Shown: in pieces, positions 1 through 64,000 of the stretch
Layout: every line of letters begins with the position of its first letter
Position numbering within the stretch: position 1 is the stretch's first letter
NCBI RefSeq assembly: GCF_035582795.1
Contig: NC_134396.1
Coordinates: 30,175,683-30,239,682 of the forward strand
Length of the DNA stretch: 64,000 nucleotides
Source: Mycteria americana
Lineage: Eukaryota; Chordata; Aves; Ciconiiformes; Ciconiidae
Direction of reading: 5' to 3'
Notes under the pieces: generated by a model
Told to the model about the DNA's origin: nothing
The model's input: only the letters and a program-made list of their open reading frames with translations
Database searches by the model: none
Made by a program: the position numbers and the translations under genes

Positions 1-50294
<50,294 letters not shown>

Positions 50295-53200
50295 AAATGA
50301 GGAAGACGCACGCTAAACTTCAGTGGGACAAAAGCAGAGGTGAACAAACAAGGAGCATGGTGATATATACACTTTGAATCCCAAAAGGTGATAACTGAGC
50401 AATTTGTCAAAGCAATTTCATTGAGCTACCACATACATTCTTGTCTTTCATCTCGTGACACACAGTGTAAAGTACGTTAAAATGTTTTAAAACTGTATTA
50501 ATAGGGTGAGTAGGTTTCAGTGATTTTTTTTTTTCTTCTGTATATACTTTTCCTTCCTCAAATCTTTCCCCCACAATATCAAGTTGTTCAAAAAGGTGAT
50601 GATTAAACAGCAGCCTGTAAGTTGGTGACTTTCTTAAGGGCCACCAATATTTGTGGATTTTAATGAAATACCTTTCCTGCCACAGAATACTTAGATTCTT
50701 CACTACTTCTTTAAAATGACCTTTACCTAATGAGGGATCTTTCTATTGGTGTGCAGTATGTATGTATGAATGTAAATATTTGAGTCCTTGGATTGGAAGT
50801 TGCAATGCAGTTGCTTTTGTCGGATCACAGTACCTAGAATTGCTACCCTTCTACTGACTCTTGTCCCAATCAGTATTCTGAATTATCTTTGGCTCACCTT
50901 TTTATAATGTATGTCTATAGTTGTAAAAATCAGAAACTTACACTCAGTTTTTCTGTATTCTCTATCTGACAAATCACGTACTGCCATTTTATCCAAAAGA
51001 ATGATAGGCTTCTACACTAAGGAGCTCAGAAATGGATGGCTTCCTAAAAATTACATAGGAAGCTTAAATGGCATTAGGATACATAAAAGGTTTGTCAAAC
51101 AGATACTGTCTGAAAAAATTTATGCTTTATATTATATGCATGTATGCTTTAAAAGTGTCTTTTCCTTAAATTCTTTATCACCCTCTCCCATGGTTTCACG
51201 CTAGCCTGTGGGTTAATTATTTTGCACTGATAGTCCAAATTCAATATTTCAATTAAGATGTATTTATAAATGTGGTCTTCAAGGTGTATATTAGCACAAA
51301 TGAAGTGCTTGAGTGTATGATCTGAAAAGATGAATCCATCTTTTGGATTGCTTCTAGTAGGTAAGACACTTCCTCACCTCACTTGGCAAGAAGAGCCTGG
51401 ATACTGGTCAACAGTTTAAATGTTTCTGTTACCTGAGGAATATGATAAGATTTATTCCAGTTTTTTTGCTGAAATTTAATGGTGTAGCTTTTCTGATGGA
51501 ATTATTCCTAGAGAAAAAAAGAGTAAGATTTGTAGCATGTTAAAGGAGCATAGCTAAAACTATAATCACATCTGAGTATGAATGTATTTACTTCATACTA
51601 CTCTCTCTCTTAAAAATTTTCATTCTTGAAAATGATGAGGGATGAAGATCTGTCTGGAACAGCTTCTACATGAAATGACAAAACCAACTTTTGTTTTTTC
51701 ATGAGGCTAAAACAAAGGATTAGCACTATTTGTGACAAAATACATTTGCATCATAGACTGATCCCTTGTATTTTGTCTAAAAGTGCTGATCCTAAGTTAA
51801 TATGGGGATATTGCCTGGACAGATTCTCTCCTGATGAAAATATGTTGCTTTCTCAACAATTAAAAGCAAGAAAGCACACACTGACTTCTTTTTTTTCATT
51901 CCTTATTCTTTGGGTTCATGCATGGTTGCTTGCAGATATCTGACCTACATCACAATGGAAGAGTAGAGCTTGATTCTTCATATTTTCCTCTCTTCTTCTA
52001 TTACACAAATGACATGCGTGTTTCCATCCTTTTAAAGTAAAAGTCTCTCTGAAGCATTCGTCAAAACAACTTAATACAAATTAAAACAGCAAATTTTCCT
52101 GTGTAATTCTGTACTGATCTTAAACATACAGCTATACAAAGACAATTTTTGAGTGTTAGATGGACAAACCATATGATTATGTGATGCAGCTTGCAAGGAA
52201 TCGAGTTTTAGTTATCCTTAAATTCTCCCAGCTCATTAAATTACAAAGAAAATCTGTCTGGTGAGTGCTGTTTTAGGTAACTGGTGACATCCAAATTGTT
52301 TTAAACCATTGTAAATAATATTACAAAACTAATGTCTGTAAGCAGATCACCTTAATTTCAAAACAACCTTCCCATCTGTTGCTGAAAATATAGATTAATC
52401 AGGCGGTAGTGTTGTAGAAACAGCAAAGCAGATTGTGTCACAGCATCTAGTGCTAAATGTTAGACTTTCCCCTGGTATATACACTAAACAAAAAAAACCC
52501 TAAAGCCTGAGGGGGAAAAGGACAAGCTGCAGGACTGAACTTGCTTTGATTTGCTCCTGGCATTTCTGTACACTACAAATTAACTTCTATTCCTGTTGTA
52601 TGTACCTGGATTTCAGAGTGGTAGAAGTCCTGCATGTAATTACTTGAAATCTTGAATCTGCCTATTGAAATTAATTCTTTAATATAGAATGACAAAAGTA
52701 AGTGCTTACTCTTTTTAATTTGGAGTTTTTTAATGCCTAGTTTTTAATAGCTAACTAATCAGCTGGTTCTTGAATGAAATCCATAGTTCAAATGAAAAGG
52801 GAGATCCCTGAAAGCAATTTGTTTATTAAGTTTTCATCTGAGGAGATGCTTTTTTGGGGAAAAAACAAGTTCACAAAAATTTGAAAGGAATTCAGAACGG
52901 AGTGGTTTTTTCCTAGTTGCTTTCTTTCCTTTCAAATGTATGATGGCACTTCCTGTTCTTCCTTTGACTTTCAGGTGTCCTCCCACAAACAGCTAGAGAC
53001 TGCAGGTTTTCCTACACAAACTTTCTGAGATGTAGGCGTCCCTAATTTGAACGCTGAAAGAACTGTGAGCGTGCATAAGAAAAGGGCATGGCATGAAATA
53101 GCTCAGCATGGCTCAATACTTGTATGGTTGAAAATCTGGTCAAAAATAAACAGGAGAAGTCTTCAAAAGCTTTTTGTGAGTGCGTTGCAAACACTTTTGT

Positions 53201-54814
53201 CTTTCTGAAAATTAGGCACTAAAGGCATAGTAAGTTCTTCTCTGCAAGTTAGTAACAGCATGAACTTCTTGGGCTACATAGGAACGACTTAGTTACCTAC
53301 AAATGCTTCTGGGTGAACCCCCACTCCTAGTAATCCAAATTTATTTGAATCCATAATGCATGAATGAGCTGGAGAAAGTGTTGTGAAGGAGGGGTGTGGA
53401 TAAGCTTCGATCTCGGTTCTGTTTTCTTCTCAGTGTAAGCAGAAAAAGTGGCATTTTGCTCACTTGCAAAACTCTTGCCTCCAAATACTTTCTAGTAGCT
53501 CAACAGTCAGTGTTCAGGAGGAGATGGCTCTTCTGTGTGTATTTTGGAATTCTCACATATAAATGTGAAGAAAATGGTTGCAGATCAGTATTAACTTCAA
53601 AACCTGCAACATGTGCACAAAATGAGGGTGTAAACCAAACTGATTACATATGTGGATGCAAACTGTTAATGAATTTCAGGTAAGCCCAAGAACTTAGAAA
53701 GTTTGTGCTGGAATAATAATTACCACAGAGAAGCTTCCTTGAATTGTTGCCCTAAGGATGTTGAACTGCAGTCAGTTATGCCGAGAAGATACTGCCTTGC
53801 ACGTTTCACCCAGCTATGAAATAGTTACATATAGCTTGTGTGCGCGTATCAAAATAGCTATTTTTTGTAGAATTAAAACAACAAATGCAGTCTTAAAGGT
53901 TTAAAATCAGGATTCTTAAGTGACAAAGTTTTCCTTTATGAATTATAAATATATTCTGGCACATTACCGAGACACAACAACTTTCAAAACCCCGTAGGTA
54001 TAGGAGACTGATGTGGCTGCAGTATTGGCACAGTAATAGGTACCAGCTTTTACATGTTACTAGAAGCATCTGTATGTTACTTATAATCATATCCTGTCTT
54101 CACATTTTATGTAACTCAATTTTAGACAATACAATTTTAATGGAAAATATTTTATTTAGTATATGTATTTCAAACTAAATTCATTTGTTTTGCAAGTAAC
54201 TTAGTCTTGTTCCTAGTGGAATTTCACATTGGTTAAGCTCAAGCTACATTGCACTTGTGAATGAGTAATTTTATTCCATTTTAACTGTGAATTAATGGCT
54301 TTTTGTATTGCTGCAGCTAGAAGAATATACCTTTCATTGAGTTTACTGCTTTCCTTGAATAACTGCAACATAGGGGATATTTTCAAAATGTATATTAAAT
54401 TAGATCATAGAAATTATATTTTTAAAGCGAATTGTTAAAATGTAAGTAACTGAAGAATCCACTCAGTAGTTTTCTCTCTTTAAAACTCTTAATTCAACAA
54501 TTATGTCAATGCAGATAACTTTATTTCATAAATGGTAAGCAGGTCATCTTATTCACATAACTGTACATTTTCAACAAAGGTTTTTTTTTCTTTTAACTAA
54601 TAAAAACCTTAAGGTGCCTTCTGTATATCAGCTCTTCATTATGGACCTTTTTAAAAAACAAACATACACCCTTGTAACTTTTAAGTCGTGAAACTGAATG
54701 GTTGAATTGGACTCTAGTTCTATATTCTACTGTGCTGTATATTGTGATGCATACGAGGAGAGAAATGGATGGGGTTTTTATTTGTTCTTTCAGTCTGCAT
54801 CAATCAATGGTGCA

Positions 54815-54965
54815 AATAAAAGGGATTGTTTGCTGTTTTTAGAAGCACATTGAACTCCTTTTAGGAGCTTAAAATAAACTGTATTGTAATGAGGATGGAA
54901 GGATGTAGTGTGAATAAATTATGAATTTATTAAGTGAGCTGGGAAGTTTTCTTTAATGCAATAAA
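54815..54965 (+). terminator. DENND4C: Cluster of proximal poly(A) signals
   Basis: AATAAA occurs at 54815-54820, 54873-54878, 54913-54918 and 54960-54965. These are candidate alternative cleavage signals before the distal one at 55161. Confidence 0.5.
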
Positions 54966-55160
54966 ATTTGCACTGGTTTAGAGACTGTTTTGAACTGTTG
55001 AAAAATGGCATCCATTTACTGTGCTTTGATTAACAAGTGTTTCTCTGTAATGTTTTTGTACATTTGACAAATGTTTCTTGAGTTTAAAAGGGCACTCTGC
55101 ATATTCTGAATTCTGTATAAATATCCTAGACTAAGAAACAATTTTTAATGTATTTCCCAA

Positions 55161-55166
55161 AATAAA
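55161..55166 (+). terminator. DENND4C: Distal poly(A) signal of DENND4C
   Basis: AATAAA followed about 35-45 nt later by T-rich TTCAGCTTTTTTTGCC, a plausible downstream element. It is the last AATAAA in a run of AT-rich UTR-like sequence before GC-richer intergenic DNA. Confidence 0.55.
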
Positions 55167-55190
55167 ATATGTATGCATCCTGTGTAAAAA

Positions 55191-56564
55191 TTCCAATTGT
55201 TCAGCTTTTTTTGCCATTGGAATTTACCTACTTGACTGAATTTAATCTTAAATGCAAATTCAGCCTATAGTTGGGCAAAAGCAGAGACTTTCAACTGCCT
55301 TTTTTGGGAATTGTTTCATAGTACCTCACTGACTTCTGAATGGTGGGAAAGAGGGGGAGCAGTTGGGGCAGGGGGAAAGGAAGAGATGGGATTCACTCAT
55401 GGAGATTTGGTTCATGAAAGAGGGTGGCTCTGTGGCACCTTAAGTAAGCCACAGGGCATAGCAGAGGTAAGAATTGACAAACAGGCTGAGGGAGGCAGAA
55501 TCCATGAAGATCTTGTTTGCAGGGAAGTTGTGGACCTGGATTCTTGATGATAGAACTACTGCTCTCTGCTGACCAGGAAAAGCATCATTAATCAGTGGTT
55601 GGGAACCAGGTTGGTGTACTTGACGGAACACTTCCCGGGAGTTCTGGTTTCTCAGTGGCTTTGTAGTGGAGGCACAGAGCGATGCTTTCAGTGATGCATC
55701 CTAGCTTGCAAGAGATACTGGTGGGCCTCCTGCCTCATAACATACTTCCAGGTTTACATGCAGTTTCGTTGGTTTTTTTTTAATGGGGCAGGGAGGGGGA
55801 GAGGAGTGAGGCTGGGATGAAATTTAAGCAGTAGAAACTGCCAGTTACTGTCAAGTGCTTCAGGCCATCACATTGAGGATCTTTCAACCTCCCTCATGTA
55901 TGGCAGTCAGTTCATTAATTTGTTAGTAAAAATAAGAATACCAGACCCTAAAGACCTTTCTCTCTGAAGAAACTGATATGCATAGCACAAACTGGTAGCT
56001 TGTGGAGAAGATTCATAATAAACTCATCTTTCCAGGTCTGTTTTTAGGTAGGGAGCTCAGGAACAGTCTTTTGGACTTTCCTTTTATAATCTTGTCAACA
56101 TCACCAGGCCTTTGCTTGTTTTATCTGACTGCTTTGTCACCGCTGTTTCATAATGCTGTCTGCTAAAAATCTTACACTGCCTTCCTAATACGCTGCCTTT
56201 AATGTGGCCTATTGAGAGAGGAGGCTGAAGGAGGGAGGGTGTAACAGACAGTAACAAAAGCTTGCATTTGAGGAATCCCCAAAGAAGCATGAACACAGGA
56301 TTTGGGTTTGTGGGGAGGGGGAACTGCCGTCTCCTGTGCCAAAATCAGGTGGGAAACGAGGGAATGTAATGGTAGAAAGCAATAGCAGGAGCTGGCTTAA
56401 GGAAGCTCTGATCCCTCCAGTGTTCAGAGCTACCCTCAGAATACTCAGTAGTGGTAGTTCTCCCCACCTCTGTGGAGACAAACTTCTACTGTCTACAAAG
56501 AGGAGTAAAGGAAGAGTCACTAACTTGCCAAGCTGGAAAAAATCTGGGGTCCAAAAGGAAACAC
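55191..56564. other. Intergenic DNA between DENND4C and the CR1 cluster
   Basis: Shift to higher GC. A purine-rich stretch lies near 55330-55420. Short open frames on both strands show no family resemblance. No gene or element that I can support. Confidence 0.5.
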
Positions 56565-57170
56565 AAAGGTCCTGCCTCTGGCTAGGAATAACCTCATGCA
56601 CCAGTGCAGGCTGGGGGCAGACCAGCTGGAGAGCAGATGGGCAGGAAAAGACCTAGGGTTCCTGGGGGACACCACCCTGACCATGAGCCACCAGAGTGCC
56701 CTCACAGCAAAGCAAGCCAACAGTGTCCTGGGGTGAAGAAGGCAGAGCATTGCCAGTAGGTGGAAGAAGGTGATCAACCATGTCTGGGTGCTATGTCCAG
56801 GTCTGGGCTGATCAGTGCAACACTTGGACATCCTGGAATGACTCCAGTGAAAGGCCACAAAGGTGATGAAGGGCTTCGAGCATGCCACAGTGAGGCTGAC
56901 AGAGCTGGCACTGTGCAGCCTGGAGAAAGCTTAGGGGCAGGGGGGAGGGAGAATCTCATCCATGTATCTAAATACCTGATGGGGTGGGTGGGGAGTAGAG
57001 AAGACAGAGCCAGACTCTTCTCAGTGGTGCCCTGTGCCAGAAGAGGCGATGGGCACAAACTTGAACTACAGGAAAATCCACTTAAATGTGTTGCCTGGAA
57101 TGTTGTGGAGTCTCTCATCCTCAGACCTGACTGGACACCACCCTGCTTCAGCAGAGGTTCGCACTTCAGC
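56565..57170 (+). mobile_element. Old CR1 LINE fragment, C-terminal RT region and 3' part
   Basis: Begins in sequence equivalent to AAGGTCCTGC-CTCTGG of the CR1 ORF2 and runs through LGFLGDTTLTMSHQ-like, ARLFSVVPCARRGDGHKL-like and GTTGTGGAGTCTC motifs to CACCCTGCTTCAGCAGAGG near the 3' UTR. Many stops and frame changes; non-functional. Boundaries approximate. Confidence 0.75.
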
Positions 57171-57784
57171 CTTCCAGGGCTGCCCACCAGTCTCAGTGGC
57201 TCTGTGGGAATAGGTAGCAGCCAGAAACTGCTCAGAGGAGCGCAGGCTGGCTTTGCCTGGTTACCAGAGTAGTTTAGAGGGATGTTCCACCATTTTTGTT
57301 TAGGTTTCCTCAAGCTGTTTTCTTTGGCATTTTTTCCCCATTTTTTTCTGGAGTGTCCTTGCCTGTTAAAACTGATTTCATATGTTGAGGTTGTGTGTTC
57401 TGTTTCCTTGAGTTGTGGAGACATGAAACAGCAACCTATCAGGTTGTGACCAGAGTCCCTGTTACTTGCCCTGAAGCTTAAGGTGTCTCTGAGGTTGCAG
57501 CTGAGCTTCAGGCTTGCTGAAAAACTTCACCCTTGAACAGCAGAAATCTTGCCAAACTGCTGTTAAATTCAAGGAAAAGCTGCTGCTCCCAGATAGCACT
57601 TCTTGTTTATTACATTTGTATCACAGGTTTTGAACTGCTGTTAAGGTGTTAAGAGACTTCTGCAGCTGCTGGCCTTGCAAAGTTTTATTGCAGATCCTAC
57701 TGTAGTAAAGTCGGGAAGTGCACAGGGGTAGAGAGAGAGCACTGCCTCATTAACCTCTTCCGAGTTGGGGATTTGATTCATCCA
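57171..57784. other. Intergenic spacer between two CR1 pieces
   Basis: No gene or clear element. An open frame of 216 codons on the - strand (56774-57424) mainly covers antisense CR1 sequence and is not credible as a gene. Confidence 0.5.
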
Positions 57785-58935
57785 TGACCTAAAGCCACGG
57801 TGAAAGCAGGTGACAGGGAAAATCCAGTACAGATTTACCAAAGGCAAATCATGCCAGACTAACTTGATCACCTGCTACAACAAAATAACATCTGTCAACA
57901 AGGGGAGAGCAGCAAGCATTGTTTAGCTAGACTTCAGCAAAGCATTTGATACCATTTCCCACTGTCCTCCTGGACAAATTGACAAGATAAGAGATTGGAT
58001 GGGTGGTCTGCAAAACAGGTAGGAAACTGCCTCACAGGCTGCACTCAGAGGGTGGTGATCAATGGTTTTTACTCAGCCTGGCAGCCTGTCACAAGTGGGG
58101 TCCCCCAGGGATCAGTACTGGGCCCCACACTGTTCAACATCTTCAGAAACAATCTGGATGATGCGACTGAAAGCACCCTAAGTTTGCTGATGACACTAAA
58201 CTGGCTGGTGAGGTGGACACATCAGAAGGGAGAGCCATCTTTCAGAGACCTGGACAGGCTGCAAGAGTGGGCTAGCAAGAACTGTGAAGTTCAACAAAGA
58301 AAGTCCTGCCTCTGGGACAGCCAAAGTTCAACAAGTGCAAAGTCCTGCCTCTGGGACAGCACAACCAAAGAGCCCAGCACAGGCTAGGATCTGTGTGGCT
58401 GGGGAGCAGCCGTGCTGAGAGGGACCTGGGAGTCCGGTGGACAATGAGCTGAACGTGAGTCAGCAGTGTGCTGCTGCAGCGACCAAGGCAAACTGGATCC
58501 TGAGCTGCATCCTCAGCGGTGTTACTAGCAGAGATAGACTTGATCATCCCACTTTACTCAGTGCTTGTCAGGCCACACCTAGAGTACTGGATTCAGTTCT
58601 GGGTCCCACAGTTCAAGAAGGATGCAGGCCAGAGAGGGTCCAAAGGAGGGCCACAAAGATTATCAAAGGGCTGGAGACAACCAGCCCCATGAGGAAAGAC
58701 AGAAGGACTTGGGTCTTTTCACCCTGGAGAAGACTCAGGGGAGGCCTCATCACATACTTAAAGGGCAGCTACAAAGAGAAGAGAGGCTCTCACTTCGCAA
58801 GGAGCCACATGGAGAAGACAAGGAACAACAGGTACCAGTTGTACCACGAGAGGTTTCATTTCAATGCAATAATTTTTTTTTTTTTTTTTTACAGTGAGAA
58901 CAATCTCTGCAGGGACATGTCCAACTCCCTTGCTC
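57785..58935 (+). mobile_element. CR1 LINE fragment with RT domain, degenerate
   Basis: Recognisable CR1 order: a FTKGKSCQTNLITCYNK-like start, [15 protein letters not shown] segment, [19 protein letters not shown] (about 58088-58144), a broken LSLLMTLNW region where the catalytic FADD should be, and LNVSQQCAAAATKAN-like, FTLEKTQGRPHH-like segments. It has frameshifts, internal stops and a local duplication (58287-58363). A T18 run lies at 58871-58888. Boundaries approximate. Confidence 0.75.
58287..58363. repeat. Tandem duplication of about 38 bp within the CR1 fragment
   Basis: AAGTTCAACA ... AAGTCCTGCCTCTGGGACAG occurs at 58287-58320 and again at 58324-58359, offset 37-39 bp. Consistent with local slippage after the element died. 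Confidence 0.8.
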
Positions 58936-58946
58936 CTCGAAGGACT

Positions 58947-59055
58947 ACCTAAAACTAAACCATATGACTAAGAGCATTATCCAGACACTCCTTGAACTCC
59001 GACAGGCTTGGTGCTGTGACCACTTCCCTGGGGAGCCTGTTCCAGTGACTGACTT
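58947..59055 (-). mobile_element. CR1 LINE 3' fragment, antisense
   Basis: On the + strand it reads ACCATATGACTAAGAGCATT ... CTTGAACTCCGACAGGCTTG ... GGGGAGCCTGTTCCAGTG, which is the reverse complement of the C-terminal CR1 segment encoding HWNRLP-like and SLSEFKE-like residues. It abuts the sense fragment that ends near 58935. Confidence 0.7.
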
Positions 59056-59535
59056 AATTGCACTTAATTCTGCAAAGAAGCAGCTGAAGGCTTTACGTTT
59101 CACCAATCTTACACTCATTTTCAAAGGCAAGTAACATGATTCCTCATGTGGAAACAGTATCCTGTACTTAAGATTAAAAAACCCAAACAAACCACTGAAC
59201 AGTACCAAGTGAGTTCTACCCACGGCTTCTAAAGATTAGCTTAAGTTTAGCTCCTGCGGACACTACTGTACCATCACACAGGATTTTGCCTTTACAGGTA
59301 AATCCTGCTTGTAGAAAAATCAACATGCGTGCACAAGGTTATTATGAATTGGAACTTCTCACTAAAGATATGAATATATATTATAAGTTCTCACAAGAGA
59401 ACTGAATCAAGAACAAGGTTTGTGGTTCCAGTTTGGTCTGCATGATGCAGGTAGTCTAGACTACTATTTATTTTAAGATGGCCAGTAACAATACGCACTG
59501 GAAAGTCTCATACTGAAAGTTAACCACAAAAAGGG

Positions 59536-59541
59536 TTTATT
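59536..59541 (-). terminator. RPS6: RPS6 poly(A) signal
   Basis: AATAAA on the - strand, 19 nt past the stop codon. This gives a very short 3' UTR of about 40 nt, as expected for RPS6. Cleavage is expected near 59515-59525. Confidence 0.85.
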
Positions 59542-59560
59542 TTTAGTATCACGTACATCT

Positions 59561-63643
<4,083 letters not shown>

Positions 63644-64000
63644 CTAACGAAAGAAAAAAAAAAATCAGATTTGGTTTAAGCTTCTCATGAGACATTTTAA
63701 CAGAAAATTAGCATTTACCTGGTGGTTTCATCTTAGCATTTCAAAGCTGAAATTCCCCATCTGCTTACATGAATGCTTACTAGCCGTAACTTGTCACCAC
63801 CATGCTCAGAAGCCAGGCAGGTCTGTCCTTGGCCACACTGGGCTCTATTACCCATCCAGTTACAAAGAAAATGGGCTTTACCACAGCTAGAGCTTTATCA
63901 CCTTCAAACAGACTGCACTCAAGCAAGTCAAGGTGAGGCAGCAGAAACCTGTTCCCTCTTCTTCTGCAAGCCCTTCGCATCACACGTTGTCTTGCAAAAC
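63644..64000 (-). other. RPS6: RPS6 intron 1 (partial)
   Basis: No CTTCAT on the + strand (the complement of ATGAAG), so exon 1, the 5' TOP leader and the promoter are expected right of the window. No CpG-rich promoter sequence is visible here. Confidence 0.6.

Larger units (their letters stand above)
50295..55190 (+). other. DENND4C: DENND4C 3' untranslated region (inferred, about 4.9 kb)
   Basis: AT-rich single-copy sequence after the stop, with no exon-like or repeat-like content, running to AATAAA at 55161-55166 with T/G-rich sequence after it (about 55195-55212). The extent is inferred from the last strong poly(A) signal; earlier signals would give shorter UTRs. Transcript data would be needed to fix the end. 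Confidence 0.6.

Noticed and set aside
56774..57424. A 216-codon open frame on the - strand with Pro/Ser-rich product
   Set aside because: Antisense to a degenerate CR1 fragment; GC-rich CR1 DNA often gives long chance frames.
56760..58952. Open frames of 130-171 codons on the + strand as host genes
   Set aside because: They read degenerate CR1 reverse-transcriptase sequence with frameshifts and are transposon remains.

Overview
This is a vertebrate window, almost certainly from a bird. It is AT-rich and intron-dense, and its only mobile DNA is avian: CR1-type LINE pieces and solo LTRs of a type I associate with neoavian (passerine-like) genomes. The content is ordinary housekeeping DNA plus retroelement debris. 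I see no bacterial-style system, CRISPR array, tRNA or rRNA, and nothing that looks like an undescribed multi-gene system.

Layout. Positions 1-50294 carry the coding part of DENND4C on the + strand, in 32 coding exons from the start codon at 320 to the stop at 50292-50294. I assembled the exons by splice sites and reading phase. They join without a frame break into 5853 nt, or 1950 residues, very close to mammalian DENND4C. A 5' non-coding exon must lie left of the window. The 3' UTR seems to run about 4.9 kb to a poly(A) signal at 55161. An intergenic stretch of about 4.3 kb (55190-59515) holds two old sense CR1 pieces and one antisense CR1 piece. The - strand from about 59515 to 63643 carries RPS6 exons 6 to 2; exon 1, which encodes only the first two residues, lies beyond the right edge or is not recognisable. 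The two genes converge tail to tail, as in human 9p22. Human 9p corresponds to the avian Z chromosome, so the window is probably Z-linked (inference).

Retroelements. There are three solo LTRs of one related superfamily. One is in intron 9, in sense orientation, 100 bp before exon 10. One is antisense in intron 24 with a perfect 5-bp target duplication. One is sense in intron 24, also with a perfect 5-bp target duplication. The third contains about 1 kb of CR1 reverse-transcriptase sequence that lacks both CR1 ends, making an ERV-LTR/CR1 chimera, the oddest object here.

Gene-level points of interest. Two DENND4C introns (16 and 22) use GC-AG borders with an identical 14-nt context. Reading through the second gives a short in-frame tail, a stop, and an AATAAA three bases later, so a truncated isoform is possible. 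DENND4C is a DENN-domain exchange factor for Rab10 in vesicle and GLUT4 traffic. RPS6 is a 40S ribosomal protein and mTOR/S6K target. They are neighbours but have no known shared pathway.
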